DNA of 64,000 nucleotides from Hyposmocoma kahamanoa (GCF_003589595.1 NW_020653337.1:2423343-2487342); one strand, 5' to 3'; shown: positions 43,600 through 54,840, counted from the stretch's first letter. Notes: generated by a model from the sequence alone, not told the origin. Numbers and translations are program-made.

Positions 43600-44820
43600 A
43601 TTATCAATCGGCGCTACTTTTCTATTCATTAATAATACCGGCCTTAATTTTTCTTAATTATCGGCCCTGCATTTCCATCTCTTTGGAAACTTAAAATAAA
43701 TTAATGTGCGTGCTGTAAATAATGTACTTATCAAAGTTGTCACGTTCATAAACGATATCAACTAAAAATTACCCTCAATTCGCAGGGGTTGTCAACCCCT
43801 GATTGGATTGTAAATGAGTGAGGTGTGGCTGCGACATAGGACCTCTATTTTACGAGTAATTTATATGACACGTGAGCTACTGGTCACTTAATTTGTCCCC
43901 TTATTGCACTAATGGATGTAAGTTATAATTTTGACGAAAATTAATTATTTGCACCAAGTTGTGGCCCCATCAACCCTATTCACATACCCAATTAGATAGT
44001 ATAATATCAAATTCAAGAATGTATAGTCAAAGTGGCAACGCCTAACTATATAGATAAACTGAGTTTCGCATAAGTTTATTTGCTTGTTGTTTTCAACAGG
44101 CGCGCATTTCATGTATAAGCAGAGCGGACAGTGAAGGTGTTATCACCGTTTATCACAGCTGATTTGGTCTTTATTGAAGACATAAGAACTGTTTTTGAAA
44201 CATCACATTCTAAATCGAACTACGTAAATATCTTTAGTCTATTAAATACCATATTTGTGTGGAAGGCAAAGAGTTTGGGAATCCTTTAATATAGATAGCT
44301 TTTTGTTGACACGCAGTCTTTTGTTGATGTTCTTTGTAAAACATATATTGAAGCCGTCTACAAAAAGTTTAAGTTAAACTTATTTTCAACGGTTAGGTTC
44401 GTGGGTTCAGTGTTTTCAAAGCGAATGTCATTGAACTACAAAAATGCATATAAAAATAATAACATTGATATAAAAAACACCTTATTAACTAAATGTGTAT
44501 AAATCCTAAATATCTCTCATAGGTTGCTCACAGGCATCGACAGGTTCTCATACGTTCACGACAGGACATCATAGGTTTCTCATAGGAGTTACATACATTT
44601 GTTAATATTTAGTTGCAATATTTCTCACTAACGGTGAATGAACATAATATTATGATGAAACCATTGACCTATGATGAAACCTATGAAACACTAATACTCA
44701 AGAGAGAAGAAAACCGACTCTGTACAGCAAATGCGGAGTCTTAATTATAAATCGGCAGTAACGGGGGTCAATAATAGATGGCATGAATATACATTTTCAT
44801 AAAGGCAGGACTACAATCTA
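43600..44820. other. Intronic sequence without identifiable feature
   Basis: AT-rich. CATAGGTTGCTCACAGG.. CATAGGTTTCTCATAGGAG near 44520-44590 is a weak local repetition. No coding motif, TIR or SINE head was found. Confidence 0.6.
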
Positions 44821-44824
44821 CTTA

Positions 44825-45266
44825 CAGTACCGGCACGCTATGATGGCCGTTTTGACGTTTGTCCGCTCATCAAGTTTCGTATTAATTCATAACTACGTTG
44901 AAGGAGCGAATTGATGTAAAATTTATGGAATGTATAATTTTACGACACAATTCAAAATTTAAAAAAATGAAATGGTACGATCGTCACTTATGGGATCGCT
45001 GGCCAGCACAAGTTCTACCTCCGGCAAACTTGCGGCAAAGCTCAATGCAAAACAAAGCAGTTTCGAATTGATGATATATTAAGTAAACATTTTAATTTTC
45101 GTTTTATTAAAACTTTTTAATCAGCTACGCCTTGCAACACTAGTTATAAATCTAAAAACTTATAGATGCGATGCTTGCATTTGATTATATTTTTTTCGAT
45201 AATGAATTGAGGTTTAACCTCACTATTGTAATCTGTCAAAACGGCCATCATAGCGTGCCGGTACTG
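44825..45266. mobile_element. Tc1/mariner-type MITE with perfect 32-bp TIRs
   Basis: 442 bp. The termini start CAGTACCGGCACGCTATGAT and are exact inverse copies over 32 bases, flanked by TA on both sides (44823-44824 and 45267-45268). A TA duplication and a CAGT start are typical of Tc1/mariner. No transposase ORF. Confidence 0.85.
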
Positions 45267-45408
45267 TAGTAGTAACACTGTTTTTTATCACGCTCTGATT
45301 TTCATTCGCTATCTCACTTTGTTGTATCCCCCGTAGGTATGCCTTGGCTCAGCCAATGTCGGCAGGGCCTAATCATAACCTAATAAATAAAAAGGGCCTG
45401 CAATCGCG

Positions 45409-46400
45409 TATATTTGTTTTTTCAAACAAACCGACGTTTCGGGCCCTTTACAGATCCCATGGTCACGGTTAACTTAGATGGTACAGTCTTCAACCAGTTA
45501 TGTCTAATATTAATGCAAATCACCCTATTATTTCACTATAGTTACAATAGTTATTAATTAAATATCTTATTTGTAATTTTAAAAAGAAAACATTCCAATT
45601 TACGCTACATTAACTTTTGCAAATTACTTTATTGAATGACTTTTTATTGAGTTCAATTTATTATTAATTAATAATAGAAATTACAATAAACTAAAACATA
45701 TTAGTTAGTACTGCAGTCTTATGTTTGTTTGGGATTTTTCATCAGAGGAAATCCTGGATCCCAAAGTGGTGGTACGGAGAAACCATCTTCCCTGTTGAAA
45801 CTAGGATGTTTTTTAATTTCAATGGCCTCTCGCAGTGTCCTGAGTAGATAACGGACTTCTTGTGCGAGGACCTGGGGTTTGTCAAACATCATTGAATGTG
45901 TAGGTTTATCCATGACATGCTCGCAGACTGCAGACTTGTTTACGCGACGGTGTTTGACATCAGCTATATGTTCTTTGACGCGGGTACAAATACTTCGCTT
46001 CGTTTGTCCAATATAAGAGAGACCGCACTCACAGTCAAGCTTGTAAACTCCTGCATCCTGTAAGGGGATGTTACATTTCACGGGTCTCAGGAACTGAGAA
46101 ATCTTCCTCAGGGGTTTGAAATAGGTCTTGATAAATGCATGCCTGAGGACTCTTCCGATCTTTTCTGTAACACCTCTCTCATGTTGGCGGTTTCACACGG
46201 GGCCTGCGGCATTGGCGCGGAATCTTCAACTTATCCGCATGTAGGACTTGCTTTATATGCTGAAGTTCCTCTGCCAGATGATTACTGTCGCAGACACCAT
46301 TATATGGTATAATTTTCTTTTTTCCACCATATCGGGAAGTATGCGTTCTATTTTTCTAAGTGAGTCTAAACTTGTAGCTTTATACATATATATATATATA
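45409..46400 (-). pseudogene. Penelope-like element: C-terminal GIY-YIG endonuclease and 3' UTR
   Basis: Minus strand. From ~46370 the translation gives SLDSLRKIERILPDMVEKKK, then after a frameshift HERGVTEKIGRVLRHAFIKT, YFKPLRKISQFLRPVK and the endonuclease part GVYKLDCECGLSYIGQTKRS, ICTRVKEHIADVKHRRVNKS. The GVY ... YIG pair with the following TKR..R..EH is the GIY-YIG nuclease signature of Penelope polyproteins. A ~120-codon stretch is open to its natural stop near 45716. The reverse transcriptase is missing, so the copy is 5'-truncated and inactive. The 3' UTR and terminus (45409-45600) match the snap-back copies. Confidence 0.85.
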
Positions 46401-46429
46401 TAATATTATGGCCACTTATTATTTCATGA

Positions 46430-46640
46430 CAGTGTAAGTTTCAATTTTTATCACTGGCACACTACGTCTCCCTCTCCGTTCAGTTCTCTTCTGCCTCAAA
46501 GGTTGTCTGGAAGAGATAGCTCTCAGCGATAAGGCCGCCTTTGCCCACATTAATTCTAAGATGCCTATGTACTGCTTTTGTTTTTTGTGTGTGAACAATA
46601 AAGTATCTATCAATCTATCTATCTAGCTATCTGAACTGTG
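46430..46640 (+). repeat. LINE/SINE 3' end with (ATCT)n tail
   Basis: GTTGTCTGGAAGAGATAGCT and CTCAGCGATAAGGCCGCCTT resemble a common lepidopteran retroposon 3' region (from memory). It ends in ATAAAGTATCTATCAATCTA, an (ATCT)n run. 46640-47690 beyond it holds nothing identifiable. Confidence 0.6.
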
Positions 46641-47693
46641 ACCTAGCTCAAGTCTTGTGTAGCCTGGAACACATACTCAGTCACACTTAAATTCCGCTAA
46701 TATTTACATACACGTACACGTGTTCGATATCATCCTTTACGTGGAGGCTTAGTTTCGGGCTGGTATTAAGTCTTAGAGAATGGAAAAAATAAAGGAAATG
46801 GTCGAAGTATTAAGTACATTTTAACAATAAAATGACACCAAAATAAAGTTGGGAAATATTCATAGACATATCTAAAAATTCACGCATGTACGCACATCCT
46901 GTTTATTATTGTATAGTATACATATTTTATATAATCGTAATCATAATCTACTATGCCATCCAATATCTAACTAACGCTAATTAAGTTTATTTAATTGATG
47001 TACAATTTATGATAACAACACCAATTCTATCCTAAATCAAAATTAAACAAAAACATTTTACTCTTGTTTGTACGGGTATCAACTGAATTACCCAATTTCA
47101 GAGTGGTACCAATGTTTAAAAGTTGTTCGTATTAATGGGTAAATTCAACCCCCCAGTTGGGTGTAACGCAATTTCGTTAACAACCATTGTATTTTACCCT
47201 CTTAACCACTGAACAAAAAAACAGCGATCAAGGTAAACTTTTTCAATTGATATGTACAGATAAATTTATTATCCTTGTCCATTAATTGGTTTTATGGCAA
47301 TCGTGTACCGTACAAACTAGATACGATACTGTATACGACTATGCGTGAATGCATTCTTTATATCTGTCATAAATTGCCGCTTTCTATGTTCTTTTTTGCA
47401 TTAAATTTTAATTGCTATAATTCATATTTTGGTTCATTAAGTGAACTAATATAACATTACACAATTGACATAACAGTATGTATTTTTTGCAATTGGTACA
47501 TAATGAGGGTTCTGAAGTCAATCGAAGTCAAGTCAAGTGAAGAGATTTTCAGATGCTAACAATCCATGACAGCAAACTCAAACGAAGGCCGAAAAAACTC
47601 TATAAAACAAAAAACCAAAGAGAAAGAATAGTATCGCTTAAATTTTAACCAATATTTTTTTTTTATAAAGATTTGTGGCCAGGTTGCAAGACT

Positions 47694-47913
47694 CTGCCTC
47701 CGTGGCCGGACGGTTACCATACCGGACGGCCACGCAGAGGTCCCCGGGTTCGATTCCCGGGCCGGGAGAAATATTTGTATGGCCTACGTTTATTTCTCTC
47801 GTGAGTTTGGGTATAATTTGTGGTTGTCTATGTGTGTGTCCATGGCACCCGCGACACAGGGTTTCCCTAGTGCGGGGCTATGTTGAGTGTGTGCGTTATT
47901 ATTATTATTATTG
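47694..47913 (+). repeat. tSINE-A, reference-quality copy
   Basis: Complete head: CTGCCTCCGTGGCCGGACGG (A box), CACGCAGAGGTCCCCGG, GTTCGATTCCCGGGCCGGGA (B box). Complete body and an (ATT)n tail follow. Confidence 0.88.
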
Positions 47914-48074
47914 CGTTATTACTCTTACGCCAATTTAACCAATCAGGAGGCAGTAGAGCGTTAGCGTAGCGTCATATTTGACATTTTAATTAGCAAAACT
48001 ACAACGTAATTTTTTTGAAACTCGTAGTTCTGTGTACAGATCTGTAATGAAAGTTTTCAGTTCAAAAGCGAGTA

Positions 48075-48156
48075 CAGTCGGTGCCCTCACTCATGTAACT
48101 ACTATTCGTACTAAGTGCCATACAAATAGTGAATACATAAGTGAGGGCACCGACTG
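48075..48156. other. 82-nt near-perfect hairpin (miniature TIR element or miRNA-like)
   Basis: CAGTCGGTGCCCTCACTCAT pairs with ATAAGTGAGGGCACCGACTG over ~23 positions with one mismatch. Further pairing (CTATTCGTAC with CATACAAATAG) extends the stem toward a small loop. TA precedes the left end. Confidence 0.75.
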
Positions 48157-48469
48157 CACCATAGACAATTGAATTATAATTGACAGACTAAAGTGCTGGA
48201 GAAGAAAACGTTCATCAAGCTCAACTCATGTCGTTGGAAAACAGGATACGAGGCGACGCTTCGACACTGCGCCAGTTTTGAGTTGAGCCTTAGATTTACA
48301 TACGTATATATTTTTATATTTTGTAGAAGTGCTGCAGCGTTGCGACTGTGGCGTGACAGCCGCGCGTCAGTACCGCTCTAGTAATTTTTAAATTACCAAT
48401 GTAAACTACGCTTCAAAATATTATGCGAAAGTTAGAAATGCACGGTTGAAGCGCTTATAAATACGTCAA

Positions 48470-48745
48470 ATTTGAAGACGCCCTTACTTCTTTCACCTCC
48501 TACACTCGTTTCAGTCTCTTCATATATGCCTGTTTATTCTAGGTACTTTCAATGTGGTCGTTTTAATCTCATCAAGATATGTAAGTTGGGGTCTACCTCT
48601 CTCCACGTTTCCATCTACATTTGCCCTATAAGCCGTTAATCTACATCCATCATTTCTACATGACCGACCCATCGAAGCAATCCCTCTTCTATCCGGCCAC
48701 TAAATCATCATTCACACGGTTCTTATTATTCCGCATTCTATCTAT
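48470..48745 (-). pseudogene. LINE C-terminus (relic)
   Basis: Minus strand with frame breaks: VNDDLVAG, LLRWVGHVEMMDVD, VERGRPQLTYLDEIKTT and ETSVGGERSKG. The WVGHV...RGRP order is the C-terminal signature of arthropod endonuclease-reverse transcriptases. Confidence 0.6.
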
Positions 48746-48989
48746 GTATATGAGTAATACCAAACTTTTGGAAGATGCATGCACGGTGTAAGAAGGTACA
48801 GAAGCGAAATTTGTGAAGAAAATAGTGCCTCTTTGGTATAATAATTCTATTTAAGAAGAGTTTAGCATTCTTACGCTAGCGTCACAGAATATTTATGAAA
48901 ATGTTACGTCACAGTAAATTACTAATTTTTTTATGAAAAATAGTGACAGATATAACCATGGAATAAAAAGATACATAACGTTAATACGA

Positions 48990-49075
48990 GAAATAAAAAG
49001 AAACTAGCTGTTCTTGATAGTCGTCTTCACAAAGTGACAAATTAATCTAAGGGGCAATGTATACGTTTCTATAAT
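48990..49075 (+). pseudogene. LINE fragment (family of 11815-12545)
   Basis: AGCTGTTCTTGATAGTCGTC and GGGGCAATGTATACGTTTCT match the stretch beside the R copy at 20.8 kb. Confidence 0.4.
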
Positions 49076-49089
49076 AACCTAACCTCCGA

Positions 49090-49300
49090 TTAAAAAAACC
49101 GACCTCAAAAGTCATTCATCCCCTAGTTTGCCTCCCTTAGAGGTGGAATATTTTCTTGAAATTTAAATGGGACCACATCTGAGGTACCTTATTTCCAACA
49201 AAAAAAAAGAATCATCAAAATTTGTTCACAAACGGCGGAGTTATCGCGTAACATACGTACAAAAAAAAACATACAGACGGATTGAGAACCTCCTCTTAAG
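49090..49300 (-). repeat. R repeat
   Basis: AAAAAAACCGACCTCAAAAG at the start, with CATTCATCCCCTAGTTTGCC and CGGCGGAGTTATCGCGTAAC inside. The distal ACCGAC end is diverged to AGGATTTGAC. Confidence 0.78.
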
Positions 49301-49329
49301 AGGATTTGACTTTGACTTCATGAACATAT

Positions 49330-49510
49330 CACGAAAGTGCTTTTATGAAATGAGAGTTATGAAAATTATATGAAACAAATTACGTATAAGGAAATTTTAT
49401 AACTCTACCATTTAAGCTTAAAACGTCATTGACTACTTTCGTTCGTAGAATCTTTAAATCTCTATCTAGAAAAGTTGACATTTTGCAGATGTGGCCTTAT
49501 TACACCAAGG
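49330..49510. repeat. Unclassified repeat containing CAGATGTGGCCTTA, copy 2
   Basis: Aligns with 8210-8400 from GAAACAAATTACGTATAAGG to CAGATGTGGCCTTATTACAC. Confidence 0.5.
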
Positions 49511-49994
49511 GTGCAAATTGTGTAACGTCGAGCATAGTGCAAGTCCGCGTAACAGAAATTTCAATAAACGTTATTACTTTGTTATTTCAATGGCTGCGAT
49601 TTTAATTATTGCACAGTAAGCATTAATTTATGTTGTCTACGGACTGATAACAATAGATTCCCGTAAATCACGCTAATTTGGTTGCCACGACATTTACACG
49701 GATTTCATTTGGCGACTAAATTACCGAAATGGAGGCTCATAACAAAATGCTAGTACGCGTAATTGCACTATCACCGACGATATAGCATAATGAACTCTAA
49801 GTCAATTACGTAACGTGGAAACTAGTTTACAAAAGAAGAACCGTAGTTGCGAGAATTCCTGAGACTGTGCGGAATTACTTGGAATTCTCTGGACCTGTTT
49901 TTGGCTCGTAACAAGTTTGCATGTTACACAATTAATTCTTTTATTTTATATTGCTTTGGTAGCATCCCCTTCCTTTCTACATAAGTTTTGATTA

Positions 49995-50095
49995 TTGTGA
50001 CCTTCCCTACCGACCTTTAGGGTATACGAGAAGGGTGCTATAACATGTGCGTGCACAGGAACCTTCGAAGTTCAGGTTCTGCCTCCAGATCATTA
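49995..50095 (+). repeat. Unclassified repeat (CCTACCGACC..GTATACGAGA), copy 2
   Basis: GACCTTCCCTACCGACCTTT, GGTATACGAGAAGGGTGCTA and AAGTTCAGGTTCTGCCTCCA correspond to 22812-22916. Confidence 0.6.
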
Positions 50096-50098
50096 CTA

Positions 50099-50399
50099 TA
50101 GCAGTAGAGCTGTTTGAGAAAGAGTTCGTCCAAGAGAGCACTGCGACCTTAATTATTTCTGTCGTCAACCAGTAATGTGAGCATTACTGCGTTCCGGTGT
50201 GGAAGGGTAAGTTAAGGATGCTGGTGAAATTATAGGCATATTATGAGACTTGTCAACTTACGTCTCAGGGTGACGAGCGCAGTTGCAGTGCCCCTAAGTT
50301 CTTTGGATTTAAAGCTCTAAGTGGCACTGCAACTGTTATGGATAGGCGTGTCGCCGACCATTCGTCGTGTCACTAGGTATTGGTATTATGCAAAAAAAG
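50099..50399 (+). repeat. S1, full length
   Basis: AGCAGTAGAGCTGTTTGAGA at the start, the complete middle including ACGTCTCAGGGTGACGAGCG, and an end GGTATTGGTATTATGCAAAAAAAGG with a small duplication. Confidence 0.82.
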
Positions 50400-50515
50400 G
50401 AATTGTTATATTAATTATGCTCTGGTCACAAAAAATTAACTTTGATTTCGTTCCATGGCCAATGTAATGCGTTATAATACTGAATAAATAAGATAGATGT
50501 TGCTAATGCATTAAA

Positions 50516-50757
50516 ATTATTTTTCTTCTTGAGGTGCCTCCTACCGGAGGTCGGCTATCATTAGAGCTATCTGTATTTTAGACACAGCTGCAAGGATCTT
50601 GTGTTCAGATTGAAACATCTTCGGCGATTCTTAAGCCACGAAGTACGCCTCCTTCCAGGTGGTATCTTCCCTTGCATAATTAGTCGGAGTAGGTCGTATT
50701 TATCATTACGCATTATTATGACCAAAGTACTGTAGTTTGCGTTTTTTGAACCCACAA
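50516..50757 (-). pseudogene. LINE C-terminus (relic)
   Basis: Minus strand: RNDKYDLLRLIMQGKIPPG, RRRTSWLKN and NTRSLQLCLKYR correspond to the GK..GRRR.SWL.NLR region of the family at 13.8 and 43 kb. Confidence 0.65.
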
Positions 50758-50890
50758 GGTGGATGATCTGGGTGCAAGCAATCCGCTGGATACAAGCGGC
50801 GCAGGACAGGTCGTTGTGGCATTCTTTGGGGAGGGGCTATGTTCAGCAGTGGTCGTCTTTTAGCTGAAACGATGAATAATGATTATCACA
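50757..50890 (+). pseudogene. RTE LINE, last ~40 codons and 3' end
   Basis: AGTGGTCGTCTTTTAGCTGA and TTTGGGGAGGGGCTATGTTC correspond to SLGEVYVQQWTSFG of the copy at 7.5 kb. Ends ATGAATAATGAT. Confidence 0.7.
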
Positions 50891-51737
50891 TCATTATTGT
50901 CACCATCCTGTGTCGTAGTCTAAAAAGTGCCGTCGAAAGTGGCTGATCATGGCCCACAAATTTTTAGTAGTACTCGCTAAAGCATCGTATCCAAATATCA
51001 GCTGTAGCGGTAGCGTTACGATAAGCAAGAATGTAGCGGATTTATTACGAATTTGTTTGAGTAAACACATACTTTTAGGCTCTCATAGGTCGCGATCTTA
51101 GTGTAGTTTACCACTAAAGTAATAACGCCTTGTGCTCGCGTCCAAACTTCCCTGTAGAAATCTTTGTTCAATCATATCAAAGGGCTTCCTGTAGGGAGTA
51201 CCTGTGACCCGTCCTTGACCGGGCTTGAATTTGGAACTCGGGACTGCAATGACGTCACGGGAAGCATAGGAGATTTCGATAAGACTTACCATAAGGTATA
51301 CGAGAGAATGGGGGTGTGTTGTGAATTTATAATGTTACGGCTTGAATTAAACTGTTGAAGCGCCTGATGTTTTTGCAATAGCAAACATACATAAAGCAAG
51401 GTTAGTGTCAGCTTTTTAAAAGTTCTGATTACTAGCCTGTGTTACGGCATTACAACAAGTGAATTTTATTATTACTTTTCTCCCTTTTTATTTTGATACT
51501 TCCTGAAATTCACAACAGATACAAGGTATTAAAAACAAAATATCGATTCTTATCATTTATATCGCATTGTTCTTATGTAACATGGAAAATGAAAATTTGA
51601 ATCCAGATGTTCATATATGTAACTTTTCACGTCAGAATTGTAAGTTATATCCAATCGTAATAAAGGGGATGATAAGTTTAATATATTTTTTTACCATTAT
51701 CATTATCCACAGGAAGACATATCCCACTGCTTTTTTT

Positions 51738-51942
51738 AACCGACTTTAAAAAAAGAGGAGGTTCTCAATTCGACCGTGTTTTTTTTGTATGTATGTTACG
51801 CGATAATTTGTCAACCGATTTTGATGATTCTTTTTTTGTTGGAAAGAAGATACCTCAGACGTGGTCCCATTTAAATTTGAAGAAAATATTTGACCTCTAA
51901 GGGCGGCAAACAAGGGGACGAATGACTTTTGAGGTCGGTTTC
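51738..51942 (+). repeat. R repeat, best full-length plus-strand copy
   Basis: It runs from TTAACCGACTTTAAAAAAAG to GACTTTTGAGGTCGGTTTCG, ~205 bp. The ends are inverse copies (AACCGACYTYAAAA). Confidence 0.85.
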
Positions 51943-51944
51943 GT

Positions 51945-52156
51945 TGAACGGAACAGTTGCAACAGCTCAAAACTTTAAATCGCAACATTCTGAGGGTCAT
52001 TGCTACTACACTCGTTACTCAGAAACTGAAGCTTCACCGGCAGCCGTATCCTTCAAAACCGGAACCAAGTAATAAACATTACTGCTTGACGGCAGATTTA
52101 GGTAAGGTGGCAGTATTTCCCTGGACGAACTCTTTCACAAGGAGCTCTACTACTAA
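51945..52156 (-). repeat. S1, lacking its 3' end
   Basis: GGAACAGTTGCAACAGCTCA through TGCTTGACGGCAGATTTAGG to TCACAAGGAGCTCTACTACT. It directly abuts the R copy. Confidence 0.78.
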
Positions 52157-52271
52157 TGTAATTCAATACATATTAAAAATTCGAAATAGGTAACCATAGT
52201 ACAAACAAAGTAACAATGTACAAGCAAAACGTACGTAAGTACAAACAATGCACATTAAAACAAGAAATTGT

Positions 52272-52440
52272 AATTAAGGGTGCTGGTGAAATTGCAGGTA
52301 TATGGGACTTGTCAACTTATGCCTCAGATCTTTGCGATTTAAAGCTCTGAGTGGCACTGCAACTGTTATGGACAGGCGTGTAGCTTACCATCAGGCGCAC
52401 GACTTGTTCGTCTTGTCACTTGGTGTTATATTAAAAAAGT
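52272..52440 (+). repeat. S1, 3' half
   Basis: TTAAGGGTGCTGGTGAAATT, TATGGGACTTGTCAACTTAT, GATTTAAAGCTCTGAGTGGC, CGACTTGTTCGTCTTGTCAC. Opposite in orientation to the preceding copy. A further 5' fragment in reverse orientation (TTACTGCTTAGCGGTAGAAA) is at 52480-52530. Confidence 0.8.
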
Positions 52441-52539
52441 GTGTGTATTTGTGACAAGTAAATCATCTATCTATCCATGTTACTGCTTAGCGGTAGAAAT
52501 TCACTGCCAATACATTCCTAGACGAGATCTTTACAGGTT

Positions 52540-53760
52540 CCGCCACGATTTTGCAACTAGTCTCAAATTCAAATCGAAAGATACAAGACGATCGAAAATA
52601 ATCCATAAATAATACTAGCATACGAAAGTAGAAACATGATAAACGGAACAAAACCCTACGAGAAAACATTCCGAGATTGCGGTGTTTGTTTATATATTTT
52701 TATTACGGTTCAATTCCCCAGATGATTCCGTGTTTCCGCGCAATACGCGCCTTTGTTTCAAATGCACCTCCAACTCTTAAAAGACTATTTTTACAAGCCA
52801 TCTCAAATTGTTACAAGTTCTACCCAAAGCCAGACCACATCGTATTTAAATTAATAGCTAACACTTTTTATTATAATTATTAAAAAAGTAAATTAATAAT
52901 AACTGTCAATTTATGTAATGATTCACTCAAACTGTCAATTTATGAAATTATTCTATTTAGAATCGATTTACGCGTATTCCATTCAATTAATCGAGAAGAA
53001 AAGAGAAGAGAGGGTCGTAGAAAGCGAGGGGATAAACCCAAGAGATATCGGCGATCAAAGATATTAACGATAACGTCCAAATCTAAATTTAACAGGAGAC
53101 AAAAAAAAACAGTAATACTTTCTCATCACTCTTACTAAAAGCGCCCAACGTGACGTCAATTGATGCGTAAAAGATCAGGCTTTCAGGTGCCTTGGGGATT
53201 TACTTTCGTGATTTGTATATTGTGAATAAAACCACAAAAAACTTCTTCGCCCATGAAGTAGTTTTCGATTGTTTACCAAAGTGTTTTAGAGATTTATTTG
53301 CGAAAAAAATTCGGTATATTTTGAATAAACAATTTTTAACTTTCACATTTCTTTTTACTAACATTTTAAAACAAGAATAAATGCAATCAAACGATTTAAA
53401 AGGTATTGTGAGTATACCGCAGTAACAGACTACCTACTATCTCGTCGTTTCGACCAATAGAGTCAACGGCTTAGAGGTGGCAACCGTTAGTTGTGCAATA
53501 CGCAACGGGAAGTGAGCGAGCCTACAGCTCCGGTATCTATCTAGAAAATAGGTAGGGTACTGTACGTGCATCCGGGACGGTTCAACCGAGGCACTAGCCT
53601 CTTGAGAACCGGATGAAGTCAGTGGCAACTGTCTGTGACAACTCTGTACGCTGACTGATTTAGGGTCTGCAGCTTGATTTTGATTGCCTCTCGAGGCATA
53701 TAATATTGCGGATAGGCTACCCGATTGGATTGATTGAATTAAAATCAGGACGCTGATTTC
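52540..53760. other. Intronic sequence without identifiable feature
   Basis: No repeat landmark, TIR or coding motif was recognised. A more GC-rich block at 53430-53650 has open frames but no motif. Confidence 0.55.
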
Positions 53761-53764
53761 GAGA

Positions 53765-53860
53765 AATCAGCATTCAGAACCTGAACTTAGACGGTTATAG
53801 TGCTTTACCCTTATACCTTAGGGGTCGGTAGGGAGGGTCACTATGATCAAAAATAAAGAA
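53765..53860 (-). repeat. Unclassified repeat (CCTACCGACC..), copy 3
   Basis: CATTCAGAACCTGAACTTAG and GGGGTCGGTAGGGAGGGTCA are the inverse of copies 1 and 2. Confidence 0.6.
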
Positions 53861-53910
53861 AGGTAGGTACTGGGGTCTGTTCCAGTGCAAACTTGCAGTT
53901 TTTAAATTGT

Positions 53911-54117
53911 TTAATCTCTGCCGCCAAGCAGCAATGAGAGCATTAGTGAGTTGCGGTTTTGAAGGGTGCTGGTGAAATTACAGGCACATGGGACTTGTCA
54001 ATTTTATATCTCATCTTTCTGATTGAAGCGCTGAGAGGCAACTGTTATGGGTCGACAGTCGCTTACCACCAGGCGCACGACTTGTTCATCCCGTTACATG
54101 GTATTATAAAAAAAAAT
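53911..54117 (+). repeat. S1, 5'-truncated
   Basis: TCTCTGCCGCCAAGCAGCAA, GGTGCTGGTGAAATTACAGG, CTTACCACCAGGCGCACGAC, GTTACATGGTATTATAAAAA. Missing the first ~60 bases and the CAGGGTGACGG block. Confidence 0.8.
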
Positions 54118-54431
54118 TCAAAGCAGTTTTTCATTACTCGGCCGTCCATCGATGTTATGTTTACATTATTTTAAATAAATTTTTCTGTGGTAGATTTGTG
54201 CAACAATCAGCGACTACTTTCGGTAATATACTCAAACGTTAATATTCCCCATCGTATTGTTAAGGAAAACAAATCGTCAGCTATAGTAATTACAAAACAA
54301 CCGTCTACAGCTTGAAAAAAGTTCACAAACTGCGTTTAGAGGCGTTGAATCGAATTACGGTATAAAATGATCGTTTCTATTACATGCATACTTGATACAA
54401 AGAAGTGTTTATTTCTTTATTTGAAATTCAC

Positions 54432-54570
54432 CCGTTGTGTCGTCGCGCTGACGTATGATTGGCCGAAAGCTAAAATAGACACATGAGCGGGAATTATTGT
54501 CATTGGTTGTGTTGTTACCGCGCTGAAGTGTGATTGGACGAGAGCAAAGACACTTGAGCGGGAATAATTC
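54432..54570. repeat. Two-unit tandem duplication, ~73 bp per unit
   Basis: TTGTGTCGTCGCGCTGACGT..ATGAGCGGGAATTATTG is followed by TTGTGTTGTTACCGCGCTGA..TTGAGCGGGAATAATTC. Each unit contains GATTGG. Confidence 0.75.
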
Positions 54571-54774
54571 CCTGTTCTAATCGTTTGAGAATTACAGGAT
54601 TAGAAGAAAATTATTTACTTAAAATTTAAATTGGTTCAAGTATTAATTTTCTATTTTATATATTTAAGCATTTTAAATGTTATTATTATTTAAGTGTTCG
54701 GTACTTTTTGTCTATAACATAATTTTTTTTTCTGTATTTATTAGTATTGTTGTGATTGAATGTACAAAAAAATG

Positions 54775-54840
54775 AGTATAGTGGCTATACTTCCTAATAG
54801 ACGAATTCATTCTCAAGGCGCTCTACTGCTACCATTGACC
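54775..54840 (-). repeat. S1, 5' end fragment, decayed
   Basis: TAGTGGCTATACTTCCTAAT and CTCAAGGCGCTCTACTGCTA resemble the S1 start. Confidence 0.5.

Noticed and set aside
51160..51260. Possible SINE head (GAACTCGGGACTGC) on either strand
   Set aside because: No properly spaced A and B boxes and no repeat partner in the window.
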